A stretch of DNA of 64,000 nt from Semisulcospira habei (lineage: Eukaryota; Mollusca; Gastropoda; Semisulcospiridae), in NCBI GenBank assembly GCA_036245525.1, contig BTPG01000003.1:207373342-207437341 (forward strand), in the 5' to 3' direction. The position numbers and the translations under genes are program-made. Positions 1 through 10,899 of this stretch are shown in pieces (positions within the stretch are counted from its first letter, which is position 1; every line of letters starts with the position of its first letter). The notes below the pieces were generated by a model. That model was not told the DNA's origin. It made no database searches and worked only from the letters and a program-made list of their open reading frames with translations.

Positions 1-707
1 GGGGGGGGGGGGGAGTTGTTTTTGTGGTTGTTTTGCTTTTGTTTTTTCGCCTTTGCCTTTTTCTCTGACTTCCAAGTAGCGAGCGCTGTTACTAACACTC
101 CTGGTGCGACGGGACACACTGAATATGACACATCAGTGTGTGCTGACCGGAAGTACATTTTATGCATGCACATCGATGTACTTTCGGTTAGGCGTTGAAC
201 CATTCGCTGCCAAAGATCATCGACACGTTAAGGTTGAACATCCCTTTGGGAAACGTACATATAAATGAGACAAGCAAGCGACATAGGCCCACATGAGACC
301 AAGCGCCTGCGGGGGCTCATGTGTGTCTGTGCCTCGTGCAGTAGGGCGGTTTTCGGTATGCTCTGGCAGTTTTGTGTTCGTGGTCTTAACAAATTGGGTC
401 AAACCTGTTTCTGCAAAAAATGTCCATCACACGCGTGGTTCATCGTGACATCAAATCATTTGGATGGCAAAGAAGCGAGCTCACAGTAATCAAAATAGCC
501 TTTAGATGCATTTAACTCAAACATTTTGCATTTATTCCTGTTTTACCTTTCAGATCTGCGTAATATGATGTGTGTGTGTGTGTATATATATATATGCTTG
601 GCTGCTTGTGGGTGTGCCTTTTTATGTTGTATTCACAAAAGTGTTAATTTTTCTTAAATATATCGTCGCCGTGTAGACTACTTTGCCTGGCTAACCTCCT
701 TGTATTA

Positions 708-709
<2 letters not shown>
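1..709. other. Unassigned flank
   Basis: The stretch starts with a run of 13 G. I see no gene here. A diverged member of the 'GAGGCATAGATCCTCATGAG' hairpin family lies at about 275-345, and a short TG/TA run at about 570-593. The 60-75 aa open frames have no recognisable domain. Confidence 0.5.
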
Positions 710-795
<86 letters not shown>

Positions 796-819
796 CATCA
801 TCATTATTATTATTATTAT
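710..819. repeat. (ATT)n microsatellite
   Basis: This is a perfect ATT array of about 28 units to 793, followed by a short ATC/ATT-variant extension. No retroelement 3' end could be recognised beside it. Confidence 0.95.
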
Positions 820-1019
820 AACGCACGTACGCTCAAACGGAGTAACTATTATTTGTCACTGAATTGCCCTGACGAATGATGAAGATTTTTTGTCAACTGA
901 AAGTGGAGCACCAAATACAGATACAAGTATAACAGTCAATTAGAAGGTATGTGGTTAGGTGTGCTCTTGTTTAAGTTTGTAAATACGTAAATATAAGTAA
1001 GTAAAGAAGTAAATCAACA

Positions 1020-1400
1020 TGAAAGGAATCGATTAATTGAATGGCTTGATGAACAAATGAATGGATGGACAGGTGGATGCATGCATGATTGGATCGATGG
1101 ATGAATGAATGAATTAATTATTTTATTGGTTTTATCGCTTTTCGGATATCCGTTATGACGAAGTGACTGCATCAAAAGTGCCATCAGCCTCATGTTGGTC
1201 TTGTGAAGTCATTTCATGGAGTTTCTGATGTGCATTGGCTTGAACTGAAATGGATTGGATTGGTTTAAAATGGATTGGAATAAATTGACGGATGAATAAA
1301 TGTATGAACGAATGAATGGATGGATCAATCCATTCATCCGTCGTCCGTCCGTCCGTCCGTCCATCCATCCATCCATTTATCCATACACTTATCCATCAAT
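1020..1400. repeat. Degenerate ATGG/ATGA-type tetranucleotide tract
   Basis: GATG/AATG-type repeats and their complement (CATC/CCGT) lie around a unique block at 1230-1300. That block also occurs at about 3330-3400 and more weakly at 3590-3640, always leading into an (AATG)n tract. The arrangement suggests the 3' tail of a dispersed retroelement. No coding capacity is supported. Confidence 0.6.
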
Positions 1401-1404
1401 TAAT

Positions 1405-1510
1405 TAAGAACTAAGATGGTTCCAAGCTGTTCTTGCACCACCCTTGAGCTTTCACTGTCTATCGTGTCTTGCAGTGTGTCAGGGCAGTAAACTTGGGAGA
1501 TAACAGATCG
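1405..1510 (+). repeat. Half-copy of the family-3 palindromic repeat
   Basis: The block runs from a diverged 'CCAAGCTGTTCTTGCACCACCC' through 'CTTGAG' to a conserved 'GTGTGTCAGGGCAG'. This matches one arm of the long hairpin at 10686-10891, and the other arm is absent. Confidence 0.5.
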
Positions 1511-1585
1511 CCATGGACCCAGGTTTGTTATAAGCGAAGTAATTTGCATAGTGCTCGAGTGCTGTCGAGACCACTGAACAAGTGA

Positions 1586-1734
<149 letters not shown>

Positions 1735-1956
1735 ATGGATCAATCCATTCATCCGTCATAAAACAGTTCATCTGTCTTCTATTTTGTAAGGTAGTCTTCA
1801 AAACAAAACAAAACAAAAAAAACATTCAAAACATCAGCCTCGGGATGTACTGGACTAACACACATCCTTGTTCACGTGGAGCCACTTAGCGGACGCATGA
1901 ATTGTATTTGGATTTCAAAATCGCATACACTTGAGACATGATGGTTTGAAAAGCTG

Positions 1957-2065
1957 CCCAATGCGCAAAAGGCCATCGGACCGACATCGACCGCCGTTGG
2001 CCCGCGCACGGTCGTGCGCGGGCCAACGGCGGCCGACGTCGGCCCGATGGCATTTGCGCATTGGG
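1957..2065. repeat. GC-rich 109 bp hairpin repeat, family 1
   Basis: Near-perfect inverted arms begin CCCAATGCGCAAAAGGCC and meet at a short apex inside 'GCGCACGGTCGTGCGC'. Related copies lie at 42913-43021, 49522-49627 and 52607-52712, with diverged ones at about 17529-17610, 39655-39735 and 50568-50642. No coding capacity is visible. It is best described as a foldback or MITE-like element; TTAA ends are not evident for this family. Confidence 0.85.
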
Positions 2066-2102
2066 TGGGGCTTCAATAACAGAATACAAAAAGAAAGGTA
2101 AA

Positions 2103-2640
2103 AGAAAGAAAAAAATCCGACCGCATCACTCCCCTGCTCAAACTCCTTCACTGGCTTCCCATCCCCCAACGCATCGAATACAAGATTCTGTCTCTCTGCT
2201 ACAAATCCCTGAACAACTGCGCTCCTGCCTATCTCTTCAACTTACTTCACCCCTACACTCCTCCCCGCTCCCTCCGCTTCGCCTCCACATCCCCCGCACC
2301 AAACTCAGCACTTTCGGCCCCTGCTCCTTCTGAGTATACGGTCCACCCACCTGGAACACTCTCCCACTCTCTCTCTCCGTCATAAACACACTCTCTCTCC
2401 TCCTTCCAGTCCGCCCTCAAAACTCACCTCTTTCAACAGTTCTAGCACTATACCACCACACTCCCCACACCAAGCTGACTGTCGTAATGTATTTCACTAT
2501 TTGTGGTACGTAGGTCGTTGTCTAAAGCGTGCGCATGCGTGCGTGAGTTGTGAGTGCGCGCTTAGAGTTATAATTATTATAAGATAAGCGCATTATAAAT
2601 ACCGTAATTATTATTACTATTATTATTATTAACAGGCAGA
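2103..2640 (+). mobile_element. L2/CR1-like LINE, 3' end fragment
   Basis: Read across frames, 2110-2440 encodes the C-terminal part of a non-LTR reverse transcriptase, with a landmark 'LHWLPIPQRIEYKILSLCYK' and then 'LRLHIPRTKLSTFG'. It ends at 'SSFQSALKTHLFQQF' and a 3' UTR with 'GATAAGCGCATTATAAATAC', passing into an ATT array. The frame is broken in several places and the 5' nine-tenths are missing, so this is a dead copy. Fragments of the same family lie at 4129-4335 and, inverted, at 44105-44720. Confidence 0.8.
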
Positions 2641-3330
2641 ATATAATACTGAGATTGCATCAGCCTAACGATAGCTGCAAGCTCAACATAATTAGATATA
2701 TATATTGTGCAAGACACATGATCGTGACTATTTGTGTAGGCTAGTGTTTGGTCTTCAACACAGGTGGTCATGAGGTCAGAGCTGGTGTAGATTCTGTGGT
2801 CCCGTCTGTCCGTTCGACTCGTCTCGTGTCATGGACACTGCCTATTTTAATTAATGGGTTATGTCTCATCTTACTGCTCCTAACTGTTTGAACATGTCAA
2901 TAGCATACATTAAATTTTGTGGCGGAGTGGAAAGGCGGAGTGTGTTGCAGTATTGGTGACTGCACTGGCGTCAAAAGATCGGTCACGCAATCACTCTCAA
3001 CTCAGAGCTCACAGCTAACCCCACAGGCTTAAGATTATCGTTGCGTAGCTCGTCACAGGGTTGTATCTCGGGGGTGGGGGTGAGGGGGGCTGGGGGGTGG
3101 GAGAGGGGGGTGGGTGGGTGGGTGGGGAGTTGGAGGGGAGGCAGGGTTGCCGCAAAGATCCCATCTTAAAGTGAGCTACAGTCCTGAACAATCCTAAACA
3201 ACAAAGAAACGTATAAGAATCCTTTATAATCGTGGACATGAAATAGATGATTCAACCCCGCCACCCCCCCCCCCCCCCCCCCTCACATTTCCGCTTGTTG
3301 ATTTGATGTTCACTATAAGAATGGACGTTG
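2641..3330. other. Non-coding stretch with G-rich and C-run blocks
   Basis: There is no recognisable gene. It contains a GGGGT/GGGTG-rich block at about 3068-3140 and a C run at about 3264-3282. The Pro-rich open frames across the G-rich block are artefacts of composition. Confidence 0.5.
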
Positions 3331-3780
3331 GATTTGACTGAAATGGATTGGGTTGGTTTGGAATGGATTGGAATAAATTTATGGATGAATGAATGAATGA
3401 ATGAATGAATGAATGAATGAATGAATGAATGAATGAATGAATGAATGAATGGATAGATGAATCCGTGCATCTGTCTATCCATCCATACATACATCCATCC
3501 ATTCATCTATTTAAAGTGTCATTAGCCTCTTTCTCTATTTCTCCAATGTTTGTCTTTTGATGTCTTTCCATGGCGTTTCTAAAGTGCGCAATACAAATTG
3601 ACAATGAATTGGAACGAATGAATGAATGGATGGATAAATAAATGCGTGCATCTATCCATCCATCCATCCATCCATCCATCCATCCATCCATCCATCCATC
3701 CATCCATCCATCCATCCATTCATACATCCATCCATCCTTCCATCCATCTATCAATCCATTCACCCAACCATCCATCCATT
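3331..3780. repeat. (AATG)n and (CATC)n tetranucleotide tracts
   Basis: Two arrays, (AATG)n at about 3379-3448 and (CATC)n at about 3650-3720, each follow a copy of the 'AATGGATTGGAATAAATT'-type block also present at 1230-1300. The '[12 protein letters not shown]' frame through them is not a gene. Confidence 0.9.
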
Positions 3781-3789
3781 AAAAGGAAA

Positions 3790-4030
3790 GAACTGGCACC
3801 CTCCTTTCTTCCTCTGACACATGTAAATTTTGCCTTCCCAATTTCAAATGTAAAACACGTGGCGGTCGTGCCTTCTCCCATCTTGTTCCCGCCACTTGAA
3901 ACAGCCACCCCGCCCCTGTCCGTAACTGTCAAATGCTCCCCTCATTCATATCACTTCGTCAAACCCATCCTCTACAGCGTTGCCTTTTACTAGTTAATTT
4001 CCCCAGCCATGCACAATTCATCACCACTGT

Positions 4031-4034
<4 letters not shown>
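3790..4034. other. Unassigned interval
   Basis: No gene was recognised. The 123-aa open frame that extends here comes from the CATC array, and its non-repeat tail shows no known domain. Confidence 0.4.

Positions 4035-4095
<61 letters not shown>
4035..4095. repeat. (TG)n microsatellite
   Basis: This is a perfect TG array of about 30 units. Confidence 0.97.
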
Positions 4096-4098
<3 letters not shown>

Positions 4099-4128
4099 AG
4101 CTTGTACCGTTTTCATTGTATTTGTCAG

Positions 4129-4335
4129 CACTTAGAGTTACTATTAGAATAAGCGCGTAACAAATTTCCTTCATTATTATTAGATTCTGTCTCTCTGCCA
4201 CAAATCCCTGAACAATTGCGCTCCTGCCTATCTCTCAAACTTACTTCACCCCTACACTCCGCCCCGCTCCCTCCGCTCCACCTCCGACCCTCTCCGCCTC
4301 CACATCCCCCGCACCAAACTCTGCACTTTCGGCCA
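4129..4335 (+). mobile_element. L2/CR1-like LINE fragments
   Basis: A 3' UTR piece (4129-4178, 'TTAGAATAAGCGCG') is followed by a coding piece (4180-4335) nearly identical to 2180-2310. The order is 3' piece then coding piece, so at least two truncated copies are joined. The coding piece stops abruptly at a family-3 hairpin arm. Confidence 0.7.
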
Positions 4336-4425
4336 GGCGCCAAGCTAATCTGGCACTACCCTTGAGTTATCATGGTCGACCCATCTCCTGCTGTAGTGCG
4401 TCAGGGCTGAATGGGTTAAGTGTGT
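4336..4425 (+). repeat. Half-copy of the family-3 palindromic repeat
   Basis: It runs from 'GGCGCCAAGCTAATCTGGCA' through 'CATGGTCGACCCATCTCCTG' to a terminal 'AATGGGTTAA'. This matches the right arm of the TTAA-bounded element at 10686-10891. It abuts the LINE fragment at the 'GGCC' of 4330-4334. Confidence 0.7.
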
Positions 4426-4988
4426 CGACAAGGCATAACAAACACAAATGGTGCTGAAATGTGTCTTCAGGTTTATGCGTGATGGTACTTTAACACAATC
4501 CTGCATCAAGTGAGTGTACTATGTAAGTGTGTTGCTTTGTGCACACTCATGACACTTCAACGTGACATCGTGGATTCGTAGAAATAGCAGGCGTGTGCAC
4601 CGAGGAAATCCTGAGTTGAAGAGCGTTCGAAGTCCCGTAGATTCCCTGCCCGACAAGCCCGTCTGCATGAGACATGCGATCTAACTGATGCAAGCAAGAG
4701 GGAAGAAAGAGGTCATGCGCCCCCGCATTGCGCGGGCTCGTGAGGATCTTTGCCTCTTGCATTTGGCTGTTTCACCCAGTGTTCCTGTAATGAAGGGGTT
4801 ATGCCACCCTTTGAAAACAAAGACGATCTGATATGTTACACAGTTTTTTACTTAACAGAATGTCAAATCAAATCAACAACAGCGATCTGCTGTGAATATA
4901 TATTATACATGATACGTGGTTGTAATACGATACACACGGTTTGGGCATAAGAGGGCACGTCCACGTCGCAGCGCATACACATTGTATA
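4426..4988. other. Non-coding interval with a family-2 hairpin
   Basis: No gene was recognised. A diverged family-2 hairpin (arms 'AGAGGTCATGCGCCCCCGCA' and 'CGCGGGCTCGTGAGGATC') lies at about 4690-4760. Confidence 0.5.
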
Positions 4989-5000
4989 GCTAACACAAAT
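4989..5000 (+). repeat. Target-site duplication, LINE copy A (3' side)
   Basis: GCTAACACAAAT is repeated exactly at 9025-9036. Together they mark the insertion boundaries. Confidence 0.9.
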
Positions 5001-5027
5001 CTTGGCTTGACTTCGCGAACGAAGATT

Positions 5028-7267
5028 CTATAGGGCTTGCCCACGTCGTCTGCAGGCATTTTCGTGGCTGCGGAGGCCAATCCGGGACAGGCAGGTTCGA
5101 CCGCAGTGGCTGCAGGGGAAGGTCTGGTCAGGGTTCTGAGTTACGACAGCTCTGTTTTTTCTTCTGAGCCGCTTGTCCTTAAGGTTAGCTCTGCGAGAGT
5201 CCTCAAAGGAGACGGCTGCCTTGTGAATGGTGGAGCGGCATGTGTCACGGTCCGCAGCAAGCGAAGACCACTGGCGGTGGTCGATTTGGCAGGCACTAAG
5301 TGACTTCTTGAGACCGTCTTTGTATCTCTTCTTTGGTGCCCCTCTGTCTCGGTGTCCAGTGGCGAGCTCGCCGAACAGAGTGATCTTGGGTAGGCGATGA
5401 TCCTCCATCCTGGAGACGTGCCCCGCCCAGCGAAGCTGTGTCCGCAGCAGCAAAGCCTCGATGCTCACAGTTTCCGCCTGTTCAAGGACCTCGACGTTGG
5501 TGACATAGTCACTCCAGTGAATGCTGAGGATGGTACGCAGGCAGCGTTCGTGGAAGCGTTCGAGGAGTCGTAGTTGGCTGCGGTAGAGGGCCCAGGACTC
5601 GGAACCGTACAGCAGGGTGGTGAGGACCACAGCTCTGTACACGCTGATCTTGGTGCCTTTTTCAGCTGTTGATTGTGCCACACCCGCTTGAATAGTCGCC
5701 CGAAAGCACTGTTCGCTTTTGCCAGCCTGTTGTCCAGCTCCTTGTCCAGCTTGGCGTCTGACGTGATGATGCAGCCAAGGTAGGTAAACTGGTGTACAGA
5801 CTTCAGTTCGGACTCGCCGATGGTGATGTGGGGAGGGCGATGCTCTTCCTTGGGTGCCGGCTGATGTAGGACCTCTGTCTTTTTCAGACTGACCTCAAGT
5901 CCAAAGAGCTGGGCGGCATCTGCGAAGCAGGACGTAATGCGCTGCAAGGCTCTCTCTGTGTGTGCAACGAGGGCAGCGTCATCAGCAAAGAGCAGCTCAC
6001 GAATCAGTTGGTCTAGGGTTTTGGTGTGGGCCTGCAGTCGTCTGATGTTGAACAGGCTGCCATCGAGACGATACCTGATGTACACTGCGTCGTCATCGTC
6101 GAGGTCCACTGTGGCCTGCTTCAACATCATGCTGAAGAAGATAGTGAAGAGGGTCGGTGCCAGCACGCAGCCTTGCTTCACGCCGTTGCGAATGGGGAAT
6201 GGTTCTGAGAGGTCACTGTTTAGTCTGACCTGGCCTTGCTGGTCCTCGTGTAGCTGGACGATCATGTTGAGGAACTTTGGGGGACATCCTAGTCGCTCCA
6301 GGATCTGCCACATACCTTGCCTGCTCACAGTGTCAAACGCTTTTGTTAGGTCGACAAACGTTACGTACAGCCCTTTGTTCTGCTCGCGGCACTTCTCCTG
6401 AAGCTGTCTCAGCACAAAGACCATGTCGGTGGTACTCCTGTTGGCTCTGAAGCCACACTGGCCCTCTGGGAGGTAGTCTTCAGCGATGGCAGGTACCAGC
6501 CGATTCAGGAGCAACCTTGCGAGAATTTTCCCAGCAATGGACAGCAGGGTAATTCCACGATAATTAGAGCATGCAGACTTCTCTCCTTTGTTCTTGTACA
6601 GGGTGATGATGACTGCATCACGGAGATCCTTTGGTAGTGTTCCTTTTTCCCAGCAGCAGAGAAAGAGGTCGTGGAGCTTGTTGTGCAGTGCTGGGCCTCC
6701 ATGTTTCCAGATCTCTGGCGGGATTCCGTCAATGCCTGCTGCTTTGCCACTCTTGAGCTGGTGGATGGCTGTGAGGGTCTCTTCGGCGGTGGGCGGTTCG
6801 TCCGATTCAACCTTTAGTGGAAGGTGTGGGATTTGGAGGATGACTGTTTCTTGAACAGTGCGCTCGGCGCCGAAGAGATCCTGAAAGTATTCCGACCAGC
6901 GGTTCAAGATGGAGGTATTATCTGTGAGGAGTGCCTGTCCATCAGCGCTTCGCAGGGGACTTTGTACCAGGTGCCTAGGGCCATACACTGCTTTCAGTGC
7001 TTCGTAGAAGCCCCTGTAGTCACCGTTGTCAGCGCAGAGCTGGGTCCTCTGTGCGAGTCTGGACCACCACTCGTTCTGGAGCTCTCTAAGCTTGAGCTGG
7101 AGACTGCTGCAGATGAGGCGGAAGGCAGACTTCTTCACAGGGCAGGAAGGCTGGGCTAGGTGGGCCTGGTGGGCGGCTCTTTTTGTTGCTAGCAGTTCCT
7201 GGATCTCTACGTCGTTTTCGTCAAACCAGTCTTTGTTCCTCTTTCTAGCAAAGCCCAAGACTTCCAC
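5028..7267 (-). pseudogene. LINE copy A reverse transcriptase region
   Basis: Two overlapping frames (5465-7267 and 5028-5681) encode one RT polyprotein segment, broken by a 1 bp loss at about 5660. RT signatures are visible: 'SGKAAGIDGIPPEIWKHGG', 'NYRGITLLS', 'QCGFRANRST', 'VTFVDLTKAFDTV', 'NGVKQGCVLAPTLF' and the catalytic 'FADD' in 'LLFADDAALVAHT'. A thumb/C-terminal segment follows, with a final C-x2-C-x12-H-x3-C knuckle ('CSHCGRTCL...HENAC'). The role is target-primed reverse transcription of its own RNA. As assembled it cannot make a full protein, although each half is still open. Antisense open frames over this region are shadows. Confidence 0.9.
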
Positions 7268-7336
7268 AGAAGATTTTACAATAGCAGTTTTCAGTTGTTC
7301 CCAGAGTGTTTCAGGGGAGGAGTCTGCTGGATCAAC

Positions 7337-8272
7337 TTACTGTGTCTTTGAGCATGCGCTGTAAATCGGCCTGAAGGGCAGCTTTTTTGTCGTCACGCTG
7401 AAGGCTGGCAACATCAAGCTTTTTCTTGGGGGGGGGGGGGGGGGGGGGGGCCCTTTCTTGGGTTTCAGCTTGAGGCGGAGCCTGAGTTTGCAGCGAACAA
7501 GGCGGTGGTAAGTGTGGCAATCTGCGCTGGGCATCACTCTGGTGAGGAGGACGTCACTGCGGTCCCTCTCACGCACTAGGACATAGTCGATAAGGTGCCA
7601 GTGCTTGGAGCGAGGATGCATCCAGGTGGTCTTTCGACTGTCCTTTTGCTGGAAAGTAGTGTTGGTGATGACAAGTTGCTGCTCTGCATAGAGCTCCAAC
7701 AGTAGGCGACCATTGTGATTGCAGTTCCCAACGCCATGCTTGCCGAGGACTCCTTTCCAGGCTTCAGAGTCTTGGCCCACTCTGGCGTTGAAGTCGCCAA
7801 GGATGATGACTTTGTCGTCTGCAGGGGTGCTCTGCAGGAGGCTGCGCAGGTCAGAGTAGAACTTGTCTTTTTCTGCAGGCTCTGCCAGGAGGGTTGGGGA
7901 GTACACACTGAGAAGGGTGACGTATTGCTGGTGTCTCAGTGGGAGGCGCATGAACATGATGCGGTCGGAGTGACCCGTTGGTAGGTTTTCCAACTTAGTC
8001 GCAATGTGGGTCTTCACCATGAAGCCCACGCCTGAGAGCCGTCTTTCTGATGCAGGCCTGCCTGACCAGTAGAGGGTGTAGCCAGCGCCAAGTTCTTGGA
8101 GGCTGCCTTCCTCCGGGAGGCGTACTTCGCTGAGCGCGGCGATGTCGATGTTTAACCTCCGCAATTCATGGGCAATGAGGGCGGAGCGACGTTCAGGGCG
8201 TCCGCTGTCTGCTGTGTCGAGCATGGTTCGGATGTTCCAGCATGCTACGTTGAGTCCGGTCGTGGTCGTCAT
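7337..8272 (-). pseudogene. LINE copy A EEP (APE-like) endonuclease region
   Basis: The 311-aa frame begins at the ATG of 'MTTTTGLNVACWNIRTML'. It shows the exonuclease-endonuclease-phosphatase landmarks in order: 'ACWNIRTM', 'ALSEVRLPEEG' (catalytic Glu), 'ILGDFNARVG', 'HLIDYVLV' and a C-terminal 'DCHTYHRLV' (the usual D-x2-x-DH position with Tyr before His). This domain would nick target DNA. After 'RLRLKLKPKK' the frame runs into the 23-G tract and reads poly-Pro, so the link to RT is lost. In copy B the same tract is 7 G. Confidence 0.9.
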
Positions 8273-8925
8273 GGGAGTGGATCCATTGTTTTTTCTTGTT
8301 TTCTGACCGCATGAGAAGATGCCCGTTGACCGCGGCTAGCCAACTGGGTTACGAGGGGATGAGCTTTGGTTAGGCCACCTTTTCTAGGCCCCTCTCCGTG
8401 TGGAGCAAGCAGTGCTGTCCCTAGAGAAGGCTGCTTGGTCGTTCAGGGTGTGCCGAGTGACGTTGTCATCCCCATGTCAACATCAGGCGACCAATATCCT
8501 GAACCGCCTGCATGCAGGTTTGAGACTGCGGCTTCCAGTGACATCTTTCACCTGCCGTTTTGCCCCTTGCCCATCGCTACAGGACTTGGAAAGTTCAGTG
8601 TCATAGTCCGTGGGCGTTTCCTAAAGCCTGCGCGGTGGAGCTTTTTGGTGGAGGGCAGTGTGCGCAGTACTGGCCCCACCCTTTAAACCCTTGGTTCGTT
8701 TGCCATGGCCAGCAAGCTGGGACGGTGGCATCGAGGTCCTCGGGTCGTAGGTTTTATATCAGACTGTCCTTGTCTTAGTCTCTGGCTCAAAAGCCTTCCC
8801 CGGAGACACGGGGGCTTTGATGTCAGGGGTTTCCTCCCTTAGCCTTTCCGCAGCCAAGCGGCCAAGCCTGCAAGGCAGCAGGGGACTCGTGGGGGCCGGG
8901 GTCGTCTATGCCCAGACGGTGACAC

Positions 8926-9024
8926 TTACCAGAGGAGAAAAATCCAACGCCGGAACCCGGTATCGAACCTCGCACCTTTGGCATTGGAGGCAGACGCCTT
9001 AACCACTGCGCCACTTCCCCGTCT
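8926..9024 (-). promoter_or_regulatory. tRNA-like head (putative Pol III A/B boxes) at LINE copy A 5' end
   Basis: Read on the minus strand, it starts GACGGGGAAGTGGCGCAG, with an A-box-like 'TGGCGCAGTGGTTAAGG' and a B-box-like 'GGTTCGATACC' about 35 bp later. A common SINE body segment ending 'AAGTGTCACCGTC' follows. The same head begins LINE copy B (59283-59389) and forms a solo SINE at about 50340-50557. The anticodon arm is not tRNA-like enough for a functional tRNA gene. Confidence 0.75.
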
Positions 9025-9036
9025 GCTAACACAAAT

Positions 9037-9309
9037 ACATTACGCATAATATTATTTTACTAAGTTTTGAAGACGATATTTTCTAATGCCTGAAGGTTTA
9101 TAAATTCTAACTACGCCACGTAAAAGCTTACGCATTTGTAAATACAATGCAGCAAACTGCATATTTCTCCGTTGTTTTGCCTTTACATTACAATCCTTTC
9201 AACACGACACCCCAAAAGTTGCACGGTGACATTTTCAAGTTATATGAGACGCGTTGTTTAGCACGCACTTCTCGCGTTTCGTCGAGAGGTTCGTAAATTC
9301 GAAAGGGCG
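9037..9309. other. Unassigned interval
   Basis: No gene or recognisable repeat was seen between the LINE target duplication and the AAT array. Confidence 0.4.
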
Positions 9310-9508
<199 letters not shown>

Positions 9509-10550
9509 AGTACTTGTATAGCGCCTAACCTCAGATTAGAGCTCTAGGCGCTTAACAAAAACTAATTGTACAAAAATAACTAATTACAAAAATGCAATTT
9601 ACAAAAAGTACACAAACAAAATTCACCATTCAAAGTGCTACGCTTATGGACTCATACTCGCATTCACACACACACCCACACACACACACACTACTTTTTA
9701 CATAGATAGAGATGACTTTAACATGACAGGTGTTTGACAAAGTCATTTGTAGCAGACAGAACAAAATATGGGTCTTTAGTACTCGCTTGAATGCCTCTCT
9801 TGAATCCACGTATCTCAGTTCCCGTGGGAGGTCATTCCAAACAACTGGGCTCTGGTATCTGAATGACCTCTCACCAAACGACTTTGTTTTGACAAGAGGG
9901 ATACGTAAAACTCGAGAGTCGGCAGCAGAGCGCAAATTCTGTCTTGAGGGCGTATACAGCTGGAGAAGAGAGGCAAGATCGTGTGGGCAGGAACAGGTAA
10001 TACAACTGTGAGTCTTGCATGAAATTTTGTACTGAATCCTAGCTGTTACAGGTAACCAGTGAAGAGCAGACAGATGGGATGTGATATGATCTGATCTAGG
10101 GACTCTAAGAATCAACCTAGCAGCTGAGTTTTGAATTTTCTGGAGTTTGCCAATCAGACACTGGGAACAGCCAGCCAAAAGAACATTGCAATAGTCTAAT
10201 TTAGACAAAACAAAAGCGCAGACAAGTACTTTAGTTGCTTCAGGTGTCAGATAGTGGCGGACTGAAGCAATACGTCGCAGTTCAGTATAGGCGGATCTGC
10301 AAACGTTGTTCACATGAAGGCGCATGGACAGGCTACTATCACGTGTGACACCCAGATTTTTACATGGGGGGGGGGGGGGGGGAGGGGGGGGGGGAGAAGG
10401 GGGACAGTGGCACCACAGATTTGTAATGACTGGGGGAGTGTCAGCGTCTTCGTCAACCTCGGGGAAGCAATGATCATGGCCTCAGTTTTTCCGTCATTCA
10501 ACTGTAATTTGTTTGAAGTCATCCACATCTTAGTATCCACGACACACATG
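9509..10550 (-). mobile_element. L2/CR1-like LINE, 3' third
   Basis: On the minus strand, 10549 to about 10390 encodes 'MWMTSNKLQLNDGKTEAMI', an RT palm/thumb segment. It runs into a G/C homopolymer at 10366-10399 and then 9630-10325 (231 aa). That part holds 'LSKLDYCNVLLAGCSQCLIG', 'IQNSAARLILRVPRSDHITS', 'LHWLPVTARIQYKI' and 'SFRYQSPVVWNDLPRELR', the classic C-terminus of L2/CR1-type polymerases. The element is 5'-truncated, and the homopolymer (in place of about 2-3 residues) shifts the frame. The 3' UTR ends in the 'GCGCTATACAAGTACTCATT' tail. Confidence 0.85.
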
Positions 10551-10681
10551 TCTCCAAATGTTGCGAATGATTTTTATTTTGAAAGAAAACTGTTGATGTT
10601 GTGGTATAATGAGACATGCACCCCCTAAAAATCACGTGTACCAGTTTTCAGACGCATGTCGCCCATTCGGCAGCCAGTGAT

Positions 10682-10895
10682 TTAACTCATTCTACCCCAA
10701 CACCGAAATCCCCAAATGTTGCCGTTGTCCTGTGAAGACTGCATAGCAGTGTAGGACACAGATCGACCATGATAGTTCAAGGGTGATGCCAGAATAGCTT
10801 GGCGCCCATAGGCGCCAAGCTATTCTGTCATCACCGTTGAACTATCATGGGCGATCCTTATCTTGCTGTGGTGTGTCTGGGGTAGAATGAGTTAA
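10682..10895. mobile_element. TTAA-bounded 206 bp palindromic MITE (family 3, full copy)
   Basis: The insert 10686-10891 is flanked by TTAA at 10682-10685 and 10892-10895. Its ends are CTCATTCTACCCC and GGGGTAGAATGAG. The inner arms 'ATAGCTTGGCGCC' and 'GGCGCCAAGCTAT' meet at a 4 nt loop. TTAA plus this type of end is what piggyBac-superfamily non-autonomous elements show. No ORF is present. Partial copies lie at 1405, 4336, 36433 and 49995. Confidence 0.8.
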
Positions 10896-10899
10896 ATTC

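Larger units (their letters stand above)
5001..9024 (-). mobile_element. Full-length EEP/RT non-LTR retrotransposon (LINE), copy A
   Basis: This is a 4.02 kb LINE on the minus strand. Its 5' end (9024) is a tRNA-like SINE head, followed by about 650 bp of 5' UTR, an EEP endonuclease, a linker, reverse transcriptase and a C-terminal zinc knuckle. It ends in a very short 3' UTR at 5001. The 12 bp repeat GCTAACACAAAT flanks both ends (4989-5000 and 9025-9036), which fixes the borders and shows that the tRNA-like head came in with the element. The single long ORF is broken by a 4 bp gain near 7338, a G run expanded to 23 (7428-7450) and a 1 bp loss near 5660. The domain layout resembles RTE-like/EEP elements; the clade is not settled from sequence alone. 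Confidence 0.9.

Noticed and set aside
5937..6401. 154-aa open frame antisense to the LINE reverse transcriptase (also at 18078-18518 and 56292-56756)
   Set aside because: It is conserved only because the RT on the other strand is conserved. It is a shadow frame without domain features.
7576..7908. 110-aa frame overlapping the LINE endonuclease (also at 57913-58245)
   Set aside because: It is an alternative frame of the EEP coding region, present in both copies for that reason only.
8926..9024. tRNA gene (also 50455-50557 and 59283-59389)
   Set aside because: A- and B-box-like motifs are present but no full cloverleaf or credible anticodon arm is seen. The copies belong to SINE/LINE heads.
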